DNA from: Flavobacterium humi
Lineage (GTDB): Bacteria; Bacteroidota; Bacteroidia; Flavobacteriales; Flavobacteriaceae
DNA: 64,000 nucleotides
Assembly (NCBI RefSeq): GCF_004745595.1
Contig: NZ_SRLH01000009.1
Span: 62,001 to 126,000 of the forward strand
Direction: 5' to 3'
Both the position numbers and the translations under genes were made by a program. The notes below the pieces were generated by a model. That model ran no database searches and was not told where the DNA came from. It saw nothing but the letters and a program-made list of their open reading frames with translations. The first letter of the stretch is position 1; each line of letters begins with the position of its first letter. Below are positions 41,556-50,023 of the stretch, piece by piece.

Positions 41556-42713
41556 ATGAAAGCAACTCGTTTATTCACCTCTTTTTTTGAAAGCGAAAAA
41601 GCAGGCGGCATTGTCCTTTTGTGCTGTACGCTTATCTCGATAGGCATTGCCAACTCTTATTGGCAGGAAGATTATGTCGCGCTTTGGCATTACACCATCG
41701 GCGGGCAATCCTTGGAACACCTTATCAATGATGGGCTGATGACTGTTTTTTTCCTGATGATAGGCCTTGAGTTGGAAAGAGAAATCTATATTGGTGAATT
41801 ATCGGACATAAAAAACGCATTGCTGCCCATTTCGGGTGCTATTGGCGGAATCATGCTGCCGGCAATCCTCTATTATGTTTTCAACAACCATACTGATTTT
41901 GAAAATGGCGTAGGCATCCCAATGGCGACCGATATTGCCTTTGCCATAGGGATCTTGTCATTGCTAGGCAGCAAAGTCCCGACTTCGCTCAAGGTTTTCC
42001 TAACGGCTTTGGCGGTAATTGATGATCTGGGCGCCATCATTATCATTGCTCTTTTTTATTCCCAAACAATCCATTGGGGCTACCTCGGATTAGCCTTTGG
42101 TATTTTTGCCGTATTACTGGCGATGAATAAATTTAAAATCTATATTTTGTGGCCGTACCTTATTGGCGGTGTCTTTATGTGGTATTTTATGGAGCATTCG
42201 GGGGTACACGCTACTATAACCGGTGTCTTGCTGGCCTTTGCCATTCCGTTCCAGAAAGGGGCCGACAACTCTATTTCGCAACAATTGCTCCATTGGCTCC
42301 ACAAACCCGTTTCCTTTGTGATATTGCCCATTTTTGCTTTAGCCAATACGGCAATCATTTTGGATTTTAGCGCAAATGAAACCTTATTGCCCACGTATGC
42401 GTTGGGAATTCTTTTAGGGCTGGTCGTAGGCAAACCCCTTGGTATTACCCTGTTCTCCTACTTATCTGTACAAGCCAAAGCAGCACAATTGCCGGCAGAC
42501 CTAAATTGGAAACAGATCCTTGGTGCAGGGATATTGGGTGGCATAGGGTTTACGATGTCGATTTTTATCACTTTACTGGCTTTTGAGGACGAAACCATCA
42601 TCAACAATGCAAAACTGTACATTATACTGGCCTCCTTACTGGCAGGAATCATAGGGCTGTTCTATCTAAAAAGGGTCTTGAAGGATTACAAATCTCCTGA
42701 AGCAGACAATTGA
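41556..42713 (+). CDS. nhaA: Na+/H+ antiporter NhaA
   Basis: A 385-residue inner-membrane antiporter with about twelve helices. GLMTVFFLMIGLELERE and ATDIAFAIGILSLLGSKVP (with the Asp of the ion site) and VIDDLGAIIIIALFYS (the second conserved Asp pair) are NhaA hallmarks. It exports Na+ in exchange for protons. ATG 41556 is preferred to the in-frame TTG at 41553. A hypothetical secreted protein gene follows. Confidence 0.95.
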   Translation: MKATRLFTSFFESEKAGGIVLLCCTLISIGIANSYWQEDYVALWHYTIGGQSLEHLINDGLMTVFFLMIGLELEREIYIGELSDIKNALLPISGAIGGIMLPAILYYVFNNHTDFENGVGIPMATDIAFAIGILSLLGSKVPTSLKVFLTALAVIDDLGAIIIIALFYSQTIHWGYLGLAFGIFAVLLAMNKFKIYILWPYLIGGVFMWYFMEHSGVHATITGVLLAFAIPFQKGADNSISQQLLHWLHKPVSFVILPIFALANTAIILDFSANETLLPTYALGILLGLVVGKPLGITLFSYLSVQAKAAQLPADLNWKQILGAGILGGIGFTMSIFITLLAFEDETIINNAKLYIILASLLAGIIGLFYLKRVLKDYKSPEADN

Positions 42714-42749
42714 TTATCAGGCATCATCATACTATTCAAACAAAAACAA

Positions 42750-43532
42750 ATGAAAAAACACATCTTGCTCCTATTCCTCTTTTTGAACTTTTCGGTTTAT
42801 AGCCAAAGTATTGCTTTTTTTGAAAAAAAGTTGAACGCCTTGATTAGCAAACGCAATTCAATCAGCGAAAGCGACGATGAAAAAGCATACGAAAACCTGG
42901 CCAAATACAATGCAGAACTTGAAAAATTAGTCCTGCAATTCACTTCCTCCAATCCCGAAACACTGACCTATTCCTTTAAAGAGATGCCAAACGGCCTGAA
43001 TATAGTAACATCGGCAGACGGGCAATTCAGGATCTATACCTGGAATACCCTAGAAGGAGGTACTATGCAGTTTTATAAAAATGTGTATCAGTATAAGGCA
43101 AATGGGAAAGTGTATTCCAGACTAAGCAAAGCGGAAACCGATGAGGGAGACAGCGGTGTGAACTTTTACAATTTGAATGAGGTGAAATCAAACGGTAAAA
43201 CCTATTATATCACCAACAGCATAGCCGTGGGCAGCAGTGCTGCATATCATTATGAAGCCAAGGTATTTTGTATCGAAAACGGGCAATTGAATGACAATGC
43301 CAAACTGATAAAAACCAAAAGCGGGCTAAAAAACACCCTCGGATACGACATTGACCTTTCCAGCTCCTCCAATCGGGACAGGACCGATGGGATTGAAGGC
43401 CGGGATTATATGACTATGGTATACGACAAAAAGACAAAAACCATTATCATCCCTTTACTGAACGAGGATGGGAAAATCACCAAAAAGAAAATCAGGTACC
43501 AATTTACCGGGAAGTATTTTGAAAAAATATAA
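42750..43532 (+). CDS. Secreted hypothetical protein
   Basis: A 260-residue protein with signal peptide MKKHILLLFLFLNFSVYSQS. The N-terminal ~50 residues after cleavage are helical (FFEKKLNALISKRNSISESD), and the rest is beta-rich with repeated Tyr/Asn turns (IYTWNTLEGGTMQFYKNVYQ; KTKTIIIPLLNEDGKI). I do not recognise a family. It lies 36 bp after nhaA on the same strand, which may mean co-transcription. Confidence 0.8.
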   Translation: MKKHILLLFLFLNFSVYSQSIAFFEKKLNALISKRNSISESDDEKAYENLAKYNAELEKLVLQFTSSNPETLTYSFKEMPNGLNIVTSADGQFRIYTWNTLEGGTMQFYKNVYQYKANGKVYSRLSKAETDEGDSGVNFYNLNEVKSNGKTYYITNSIAVGSSAAYHYEAKVFCIENGQLNDNAKLIKTKSGLKNTLGYDIDLSSSSNRDRTDGIEGRDYMTMVYDKKTKTIIIPLLNEDGKITKKKIRYQFTGKYFEKI

Positions 43533-43646
43533 GATGGTAATTTTACAATATTTTCCGGAAAACATATACAGCTAATCCAACAGCAAAAATGCAACTTTAC
43601 CATCGCATAAATTTAAAAAATCAAATAACCCCTAAAACCTAAAAAG

Positions 43647-44018
43647 ATGAGTAACAGAGTCGTGCATTTTGAAATCCCATGCGATAATCCCCAAAAAACC
43701 ATGGATTTCTTTACAGAAGTATTTGGCTGGAGTTTCCAGCAGTTTGGTACCGAAGAGTATTGGTCCGTAATCACAGGCGATGAAGCTTCCCACGGAATAA
43801 ACGGAGGCCTTATGAAAAAGAAAGACCCGGCCCAGCCTGTGGTCAATTCCATTGAAGTAGCCAGTGTTGATAAGGCCATAACCGATATTGAAAAAGGCGG
43901 CGGCAAAATTGTCGTTCCTAAAATGCCCATCCCAACCATAGGCTGGTTGGCTTATTTTACCGATCCCGATGGAAACGTCCACGGCATCTACCAAAAGGAT
44001 GCCTCAGCAACTATGTAA
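43647..44018 (+). CDS. VOC family protein
   Basis: A 123-residue glyoxalase/bleomycin-resistance-fold protein. VVHFEIPCDNPQKTMDFFTE and VFGWSFQQFG open it; PAQPVVNSIEVASVDKAITD and YFTDPDGNVHGIYQ close it. The type resembles proteins related to CatA-like dioxygenase subunits, but no substrate is deducible. A hairpin terminator lies between it and the convergent carB. Confidence 0.9.
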   Translation: MSNRVVHFEIPCDNPQKTMDFFTEVFGWSFQQFGTEEYWSVITGDEASHGINGGLMKKKDPAQPVVNSIEVASVDKAITDIEKGGGKIVVPKMPIPTIGWLAYFTDPDGNVHGIYQKDASATM

Positions 44019-44021
44019 CTA

Positions 44022-44050
44022 AAAAAGCCCTCTTGACGAGGGCTTTCCTT
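44022..44050. terminator. Bidirectional terminator before carB end
   Basis: AAAGCCCTC and GAGGGCTTT pair around TTGAC with A- and T-rich edges. It serves the convergent VOC gene and carB. Confidence 0.87.
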
Positions 44051-46902
44051 TATTTGGTAAGGTACATTTTCCTTCTGGAATACAATTCGTAGAACTGATC
44101 GTCCTTTAAATCATCTATAAAAAGAATGCTTTCTCCGGTACTTTTCATTTCAGGCCCCAAAGCTTTGTTCACATTCGGGAATTTGCTGAAAGAGAAAACC
44201 GGCTGTTTGATCGCATAACCTTTCAATTGTGGGTTGAAGGTAAAATCAGTTACCTTATTCTCGCCCAGCATTACTTTGGTCGCATAGTTCACATAAGGTT
44301 CCCCATAGGCTTTTGCAATAAACGGTACTGTCCTGGACGCCCTAGGATTGGCCTCGATGATGTAAACCGTATCGTCTTTGATCGCGAACTGGATATTGAT
44401 CAGACCCACCGTTTGCAATGCCAGGGCAATTTTCTTGGTATGGTCCTTAATTTGCTGCATGACAAATTCCCCTAAATTGAACGGAGGCAATGTCGCGTTA
44501 CTGTCCCCGGAGTGCACCCCACAAGGCTCGATATGTTCCATGATACCGATAATATATACATTTTCGCCATCGCATATGGCATCGGCTTCTGCTTCGATTG
44601 CACCATCCAGGTAATGGTCAAGAAGGAGTTTGTTCCCCGGGATATTTTTCAATAAATCGATCACATGTTCTTCCAGCTCCTGTTTGTTGATGACAATTTT
44701 CATCCCCTGGCCACCTAATACATACGAAGGTCGTACCAACAGCGGGAAATCAAGGGAATCTGCCAGTTTAGAAGCCTCATCGGCACTTTCCGCAATCCCG
44801 AATTTTGGGAAAGGGATATTTAAATCTGTCAGCAATTCGGAGAAACGTCCCCTGTCTTCTGCCAGATCCAGCGCATTGAAGCTTGTCCCTAAAATCTTGA
44901 TACCGTATTTTGAAAGTTTTTCAGCCAGTTTCAAAGCCGTTTGGCCTCCCAGCTGCACGATTACACCTTCCGGTTTTTCGTGGCGGATAATATCATATAT
45001 ATGTTCCCAGAATACCGGTTCGAAATATAATTTATCGGCCGTATCGAAATCTGTGGAAACGGTTTCAGGATTACAATTGATCATGATGGTTTCGTATCCG
45101 CATTCTTTAGCGGCTAAAACACCATGGACACAAGAATAATCAAATTCTATCCCCTGCCCAATCCTGTTTGGCCCGGAACCTAGTACCACGACTTTCTTTT
45201 TCGGTGTAACGATACTTTCATTAGCCACATAACGCTCTCCGTTTGCCTTTTCGATTTCTGCTTCAAAAGTAGAATAATAATAAGGCGTAAGGGCTTTGAA
45301 TTCGGCGGCGCAAGTATCTACCAGCTTATAAACACGGTTGATCTTTTTCTCATCGCGCAATTTATACACCTGGCTTTCCAGGCAACTTATCATGTGTGCA
45401 ATCTGCCTGTCGGCGAAACCTTTTTGCTTGGCTTCCAAGAGCAGGTCTTTTGGCAACGTATCAATAGAATATTTGGAGATTTCTTTTTCCAGGGCGTACA
45501 ATTCCTCATATTGTTTCAGGAACCACATGTCAATTTTAGTGATTTCATGTATCCTTGACAACGGGATCCCCATCGCAATAGCATCGTAAATCACGAAAAC
45601 CCTGTCCCAGCTTGCATGGGTTAGTTTGTCGATAATCTGCTCATAATTTTTGTATCCTTTTCCATCTGCTCCCAATCCGTTTCGTTTGATCTCAAGGGAT
45701 TGCGTGGCTTTGTGCAGGGCTTCCTGGAAAGAACGCCCAATTCCCATTACTTCCCCAACCGATTTCATCTGAAGTCCTAAAGTCCTGTCCGATCCTTCGA
45801 ATTTATCGAAATTCCAGCGTGGGATTTTTACGATTACATAATCCAGGGTTGGTTCAAATAAGGCTGAAGTAGATTTTGTGATTTGGTTCTGAAGTTCGTC
45901 CAGATGATAACCCAAGGCCAATTTCGTAGCGATTTTCGCGATTGGATAACCTGTCGCTTTCGATGCCAAGGCCGAAGAACGCGATACACGAGGATTGATC
46001 TCGATGGCCACGATATCTTCCTGGTCATCCGGAGAAACCGCAAACTGCACATTACAGCCTCCGGCAAAATTTCCGATGCTGCGCATCATCAAAATGGCCA
46101 TATCACGCATTTTCTGGAACGTGGTGTCCGATAAAGTCATGGCCGGCGCTACCGTAATGGAATCCCCGGTATGGATTCCCATCGGGTCCATATTCTCGAT
46201 GGTACAGATAATCACTACATTATCGTTTTTATCGCGGAGCAATTCCAGTTCGTATTCTTTCCAACCCAATAAAGCCTTGTCAATCAACACTTCATGTATA
46301 GGCGAAGCTTCTAATCCGCGAGTTAGCAAATCATCAAAATCTTCTTTTTTGTGTACGAAAGCCGCTCCGGTCCCTCCTAAAGTAAACGAAGGACGGATTA
46401 CCAACGGGAACCCGAATTTCTGGGCTATTTCTTTTCCTTTCAAGAAAGATGTCGCCGTTTCCGCCGGTGCTGTCGGAACTTCTATTTTCTGAAGCAATTG
46501 CTTGAACTGCTCCCTGTCTTCGGTAATATTGATGGCATTGATATCGACGCCAATTAATTTCACGCCAAAATCCTGCCAAATCCCTTTCTCATCTGCTTCC
46601 AGGCAAAGGTTCAATGCCGTCTGCCCTCCCATAGTTGGCAAAACCGCATCAATCTGCGGATGCGCTTTCAGGATTTCGATAATTGATTTTGTAGTAAGCG
46701 GTTTCAGGTATACATGGTCAGCCATGGAAGGATCGGTCATGATGGTCGCCGGATTTGAATTGATCAAAATCACTTCGATACCTTCTTCCCTTAATGAACG
46801 TGCTGATTGTGAACCTGCATAATCAAATTCGCAGGCCTGCCCGATTACGATTGGACCTGAACCTATGATTAAAACCGATTTAATTGAATTGTCTTTTGGC
46901 AT
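44050..46902 (-). CDS. carB: Carbamoyl phosphate synthase large subunit, short form
   Basis: A 950-residue enzyme that makes carbamoyl phosphate from ammonia, bicarbonate and two ATP. It has two homologous ATP-grasp halves: KSVLIIGSGPIVIGQACEFD at the start, VVVLGSGPNRIGQGIEFDYS at about 560, with EINPRVSRSSALASKATGYP and EANPRASRTVPFIAKAYGEP as the paired metal/nucleotide blocks. It is about 120 residues shorter than E. coli CarB (1073): the C-terminal MGS-like allosteric domain is absent, and the protein ends in YELYSRRKMYLTK. The reading frame is intact, so this appears to be natural. carA is not in the window. A GNAT gene lies 43 bp upstream on the same strand. Confidence 0.96.
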   Translation of the reverse strand: MPKDNSIKSVLIIGSGPIVIGQACEFDYAGSQSARSLREEGIEVILINSNPATIMTDPSMADHVYLKPLTTKSIIEILKAHPQIDAVLPTMGGQTALNLCLEADEKGIWQDFGVKLIGVDINAINITEDREQFKQLLQKIEVPTAPAETATSFLKGKEIAQKFGFPLVIRPSFTLGGTGAAFVHKKEDFDDLLTRGLEASPIHEVLIDKALLGWKEYELELLRDKNDNVVIICTIENMDPMGIHTGDSITVAPAMTLSDTTFQKMRDMAILMMRSIGNFAGGCNVQFAVSPDDQEDIVAIEINPRVSRSSALASKATGYPIAKIATKLALGYHLDELQNQITKSTSALFEPTLDYVIVKIPRWNFDKFEGSDRTLGLQMKSVGEVMGIGRSFQEALHKATQSLEIKRNGLGADGKGYKNYEQIIDKLTHASWDRVFVIYDAIAMGIPLSRIHEITKIDMWFLKQYEELYALEKEISKYSIDTLPKDLLLEAKQKGFADRQIAHMISCLESQVYKLRDEKKINRVYKLVDTCAAEFKALTPYYYSTFEAEIEKANGERYVANESIVTPKKKVVVLGSGPNRIGQGIEFDYSCVHGVLAAKECGYETIMINCNPETVSTDFDTADKLYFEPVFWEHIYDIIRHEKPEGVIVQLGGQTALKLAEKLSKYGIKILGTSFNALDLAEDRGRFSELLTDLNIPFPKFGIAESADEASKLADSLDFPLLVRPSYVLGGQGMKIVINKQELEEHVIDLLKNIPGNKLLLDHYLDGAIEAEADAICDGENVYIIGIMEHIEPCGVHSGDSNATLPPFNLGEFVMQQIKDHTKKIALALQTVGLINIQFAIKDDTVYIIEANPRASRTVPFIAKAYGEPYVNYATKVMLGENKVTDFTFNPQLKGYAIKQPVFSFSKFPNVNKALGPEMKSTGESILFIDDLKDDQFYELYSRRKMYLTK

Positions 46903-46945
46903 TGTGTGTAGTTATTGTTGTTTATTAATTTTAGTATGTTTTCAT

Positions 46946-47782
46946 TTAAATATCCAGCGTCATTTCATATTGGCTGATAAATATGTCGAAACCGCTTGTT
47001 TTTAGAAATGCTTCCGCCCCAACGGCTTTTTTATCAACATTTATGACCGTCACGGGAACGCTTTCTTCTGTAAGGACATAATTCAGGAGTTGTTTCCCAA
47101 GGCCTTCCTTTCTTCTTTTTCGGTCCACGGCCAGCTGATGGATCCTTTTTGTGACCGGATTGAAAATAAGATACCCCATTAAATCCTCACCGTCGTAAAT
47201 CCCGATAGATATGTTAGCCCCGAACAGGTTTTCAACCGCTGTTACCGAATTTTGCCAGGACGGTTCGCAATCCCAAAAAGACTGCAGCAGATCCCAATCA
47301 TATCCTTTCAAAGGCTTTATAACCGCGCTATCCTTCACTTTCTTGCTTACATTTCCTTTATAACAGTCCAGTTCGCGGTTGGTCCTAAACCCTAATTTGT
47401 GATAGGTATGCTTTGCAACATGGTTTTCGGTAAGCACTTCCAGCTGGATTTGGCTTATGCCTTTATTTTTTAATTGAGGAATGATAAAATCATACAGTTT
47501 CCCCGTTATATTATTCCCTCTGCGGTTCGGGATTACTCCGGTTCCCGCGTTATAGGCTTTATTTTCCCCGTTAACGGTATCTTTTCCGTGGAGGATAAAA
47601 CCGATCAAATCATTACCTTCAAAAGCACCTGCCGAAAGGGACAAGTCGATACTATCGCTTTTGATCTTATTTACAAATTGTTCTTCAGAAAGCCGAACCG
47701 GCACCAAATAGTCTGAAAAAGACAGGTTAAAAGCATCCAGGATCTGATCAGTACTTGTATTTTCTAATGTTCTTATGATCAT
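46946..47782 (-). CDS. Tandem GNAT family N-acetyltransferase
   Basis: A 278-residue protein with two GNAT-like domains. The first half shows GTGVIPNRRGNNITGKLYDF (acetyl-CoA-binding A motif), and the second shows QLAVDRKRRKEGLGKQLLNY with the Q/RxxGxG/A loop. LSFSDYLVPVRLSEEQF is the opening typical of this double-GNAT group. The acceptor is unknown. It precedes carB by 43 bp on the same strand, but no functional link is evident. Confidence 0.88.
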   Translation of the reverse strand: MIIRTLENTSTDQILDAFNLSFSDYLVPVRLSEEQFVNKIKSDSIDLSLSAGAFEGNDLIGFILHGKDTVNGENKAYNAGTGVIPNRRGNNITGKLYDFIIPQLKNKGISQIQLEVLTENHVAKHTYHKLGFRTNRELDCYKGNVSKKVKDSAVIKPLKGYDWDLLQSFWDCEPSWQNSVTAVENLFGANISIGIYDGEDLMGYLIFNPVTKRIHQLAVDRKRRKEGLGKQLLNYVLTEESVPVTVINVDKKAVGAEAFLKTSGFDIFISQYEMTLDI

Positions 47783-47899
47783 TTCAACGTATTTATTTTT
47801 TTCCTGCTTCCTGAAATATCCTGTATAAAGATAAAAACTCTGTTGTTAAAATTTGAGGTTGTTTTTTTTAAAACCCGGCCTTTTTTAAACACGGTATAA

Positions 47900-47930
47900 A
47901 AAAAAGGCGATACTAATAGTAACGCCTTTA
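47900..47930 (-). terminator. Terminator after rpmH
   Basis: AAAGGCG and CGCCTTT pair around a loop of about 13 bases, and the minus strand continues with TTTTTTT. It follows rpmH by about 20 bases. The region 47783-47950 holds nothing else. Confidence 0.75.
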
Positions 47931-47950
47931 ATATGTTTAACAGTCAAACA

Positions 47951-48112
47951 TTATTTTTTGTGTCTTGGTTCGCAAGAAACAGTTAATTTATGTCTTCCTT
48001 TTGCTCTTCTACGAGCAAGCACTTTTCTTCCATTCGCAGAAGCCATTCTGTCCATAAAACCGTGCTTATTTCTTCTTTTTCTTTTCGATGGTTGAAACGT
48101 TCTCTTACTCAT
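47951..48112 (-). CDS. rpmH: 50S ribosomal protein L34
   Basis: A 53-residue ribosomal protein. The start [19 protein letters not shown] and the later [20 protein letters not shown] are unmistakable L34 sequence, with a short Bacteroidetes-type extension ([12 protein letters not shown]). It is transcribed alone from a strong-looking promoter at 48174-48203 and ends at a hairpin terminator. No dnaA or rnpA neighbours, and no DnaA box cluster or other sign of an origin, are seen here. Confidence 0.98.
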   Translation of the reverse strand: MSKRTFQPSKRKRRNKHGFMDRMASANGRKVLARRRAKGRHKLTVSCEPRHKK

Positions 48113-48173
48113 AACTGTGTATCTTTAAAAATCGTATATAATATCTTATTTTGGGTTGCTTAAAAACCGAGTG

Positions 48174-48203
48174 CAAATATACAACCATTTTTTTTTCTTG
48201 CAA
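48174..48203 (-). promoter_or_regulatory. rpmH promoter
   Basis: On the minus strand, TTG (48201-48203) and TATATTTG (48174-48181) are 19 bases apart, an excellent match to the Bacteroidetes primary sigma promoter. The leader to the start codon is about 55 bases. Confidence 0.75.
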
Positions 48204-48237
48204 GTGGTTTTATAAAAATAATTTTAAATCGTTTTAC

Positions 48238-48245
48238 TATATTTG
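48238..48245 (+). promoter_or_regulatory. -7 element of the TPR gene
   Basis: TATATTTG, an exact TAnnTTTG match, 23 bases before the ATG at 48269. It is divergent from the rpmH promoter. Confidence 0.6.
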
Positions 48246-48268
48246 CAATTCATTATAAAAAAACAACT

Positions 48269-48784
48269 ATGTTTCATAGAAATATTAAACTCGCAATAGC
48301 CGCATTATTAGTAATTGCTGGTATTTGGCAATTTACCGAAAGTAATATCGGCAATGGAATCTTCTTGATTTTACTGACTGTAATTCCAATTTTTCTTTAT
48401 TTTAAGAATGAATATATCCTTTTGGCCTTCTTAAAATTACGGAAACAGGACTTTGAAGGAGCCAAAAACTGGCTGGATAAAATCAAAAACCCGGAAACGG
48501 CTTTGGTTCAAAAACAGCAAGGTTACTACAACTACCTGCACGGGTTGATGCTTTCACAGACAAACCTGACCCAGGCGGAAAAATATTTTAAAAAAGCCAT
48601 CAGCCTAGGATTGAGCATGGACCAGGACCTGGCATTGGCCAAATTGAACCTCGCCGGCATTGCCATGAGCAGAAGAAGGAAGATAGAAGCGACCAACCTG
48701 CTCAATGAAGCTAAAAAACTCGACAAACAGAACATGCTCAAAGACCAGATCAAGATGATGAAAGACCAGATGAAAAAAATATAA
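48269..48784 (+). CDS. Membrane-anchored TPR-like protein
   Basis: A 171-residue protein. Two hydrophobic segments (KLAIAALLVIAGIWQF; GIFLILLTVIPIFLYF) fill the N-terminal 45 residues. The remainder is helical with tetratricopeptide-like pairs: AFLKLRKQDFEGAKNWLDKI, GYYNYLHGLMLSQTNLTQAE and AKLNLAGIAMSRRRKIEATN. It probably acts as an inner-membrane scaffold; the partner is unknown. A strong terminator follows. Confidence 0.85.
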   Translation: MFHRNIKLAIAALLVIAGIWQFTESNIGNGIFLILLTVIPIFLYFKNEYILLAFLKLRKQDFEGAKNWLDKIKNPETALVQKQQGYYNYLHGLMLSQTNLTQAEKYFKKAISLGLSMDQDLALAKLNLAGIAMSRRRKIEATNLLNEAKKLDKQNMLKDQIKMMKDQMKKI

Positions 48785-48806
48785 GTTAACACAATATTCT
48801 TACAGG

Positions 48807-48834
48807 AGCCACGTTTTTAACGTGGCTTTTTTTG
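48807..48834 (+). terminator. Intrinsic terminator
   Basis: AGCCACG and CGTGGCT pair around TTTTTAA and are followed by TTTTTTTG. It ends the TPR gene transcript. Confidence 0.9.
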
Positions 48835-48891
48835 TCTGTTTTAAGTAAGTCATCGGGAATAATATACTTTTTATCGAATTAAAAAACAGAC

Positions 48892-48923
48892 TTGATTATC
48901 AATACGATAGATTTATATCTTTG
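48892..48923 (+). promoter_or_regulatory. Promoter of the thioredoxin-like gene
   Basis: TTG (48892-48894) and TATCTTTG (48916-48923) are 21 bases apart, a consensus Bacteroidetes promoter. It lies 19 bases before ATG 48943 and excludes the upstream in-frame start at 48892. Confidence 0.7.
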
Positions 48924-48942
48924 CATTGTAAACGTACTGGTT

Positions 48943-49638
48943 ATGAGGAAAATTTACTTATTGTCTACCTTTTTTGCCTTCTGTTTTTTTGGTTACGGCC
49001 AAGAGGACGGGTCGAGTTTTGCCGGCGCCATAAAGTTACATTTGAAAAAATACAATGCGCAGTCTGACCTGGCATTTGAAAATAAGGACTGGGAAAAAGG
49101 ACAGGTACTTTTTGATTCCCTGGTTTCCAATTACCTCATCGGGACAACTTTTGAAGATTATACTTTAAAGAGTTTTGAAAAAAGGAAAATAAAACTCAGC
49201 AGTTTTAAAAAACCCGTTTTCATCCTGACCTATGCTTCCTGGTGCATTCCCAGCAAAGGCGAAGTGCCGGCGCTCAACAAATTAGCACAGAAATACAGCA
49301 AAGATGTAAAATTTGTAATCCTGTTCTGGGACAAAAAACACAACGTAAAAAAAATCGCCCGTAAATTCAACCATAACATTACGATATGTTATGCCCATGA
49401 AACCTATAAAAACGATGCGAATATTGTAGCAAACCTAAAACACACTTTAGGATTCCCGACTTCTTATTTCCTGGACCAGGATTTAAAAGTAGTCAACATA
49501 AAACGTGGCGGTGCCCAGCCGGACAACAAAAGCACTTACGTGAAAGCCTATACCATGAACTATAATGCTTTCAGGGAAGGACTAGGCAGCTTGCTCATTG
49601 AAAAAAACATTACAGACGAGCAATTGACCACAAATTAA
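48943..49638 (+). CDS. TlpA/thioredoxin-like protein with single active-site Cys
   Basis: A 231-residue secreted protein (signal peptide MRKIYLLSTFFAFCFFGYGQ). A thioredoxin fold of the TlpA type is visible: FEDYTLKSFEKRKIKLSSFK, VFILTYASWCIPSKGEVPAL and HTLGFPTSYFLDQDLKVV, with the cis-Pro in GFPTS. The usual CxxC is CIPS (Cys101), so the second Cys is replaced by Ser and a normal dithiol cycle is not possible. It could act as a monothiol or have lost redox activity. It converges on the TauE gene. Confidence 0.87.
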   Translation: MRKIYLLSTFFAFCFFGYGQEDGSSFAGAIKLHLKKYNAQSDLAFENKDWEKGQVLFDSLVSNYLIGTTFEDYTLKSFEKRKIKLSSFKKPVFILTYASWCIPSKGEVPALNKLAQKYSKDVKFVILFWDKKHNVKKIARKFNHNITICYAHETYKNDANIVANLKHTLGFPTSYFLDQDLKVVNIKRGGAQPDNKSTYVKAYTMNYNAFREGLGSLLIEKNITDEQLTTN

Positions 49639-49644
49639 CCGTTT

Positions 49645-50022
49645 TTATTTCTCCAGCAACATCTTTCCGGCCATAATAATAAGGACAATGCTAAAAATCT
49701 TCTTGAGCATTTTCTGATCGAGGTTTACCGCCAGTTTACTGCCGAAATAGCTGCCTACAACAAAGAAAACGGCAATGACTATGGCAAATTTCCAATTGAT
49801 GTACCCTTCCTTATAATAGTTGAAAACCGCAATTGCCGTTACGGGTGCCAATAATACGGCCAAACTGGTCCCTTGCGCCTGATGCTGTTCAAAACCGACC
49901 AGCAAAACCAGGAGTGGCACCATGATTATCCCTCCGCCAACACCAACCAATCCACTTAGTATTCCAGCCAATAAGCCGATTATTATTAACGATGCAATAG
50001 TTGCTGTAGTCATATTTTTCAT
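49645..50022 (-). CDS. Short TauE/SafE family membrane permease
   Basis: A 125-residue membrane protein with four hydrophobic segments. GLLAGILSGLVGVGGGIIMVP is the TauE/SafE repeat signature (the GxGGG loop). Full-length members have about 250 residues and two such repeats; this is a natural half-size form with an intact frame, which could dimerise. The ligand may be sulfite or another organic anion. It follows the lytic transglycosylase gene by one base and is likely co-translated. Confidence 0.88.
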   Translation of the reverse strand: MKNMTTATIASLIIIGLLAGILSGLVGVGGGIIMVPLLVLLVGFEQHQAQGTSLAVLLAPVTAIAVFNYYKEGYINWKFAIVIAVFFVVGSYFGSKLAVNLDQKMLKKIFSIVLIIMAGKMLLEK

Positions 50023-50023
50023 T

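Noticed and set aside
48112..48269. Replication origin near rpmH
   Set aside because: No dnaA, dnaN or rnpA gene and no DnaA-box cluster is seen; the gap is explained by two divergent promoters.
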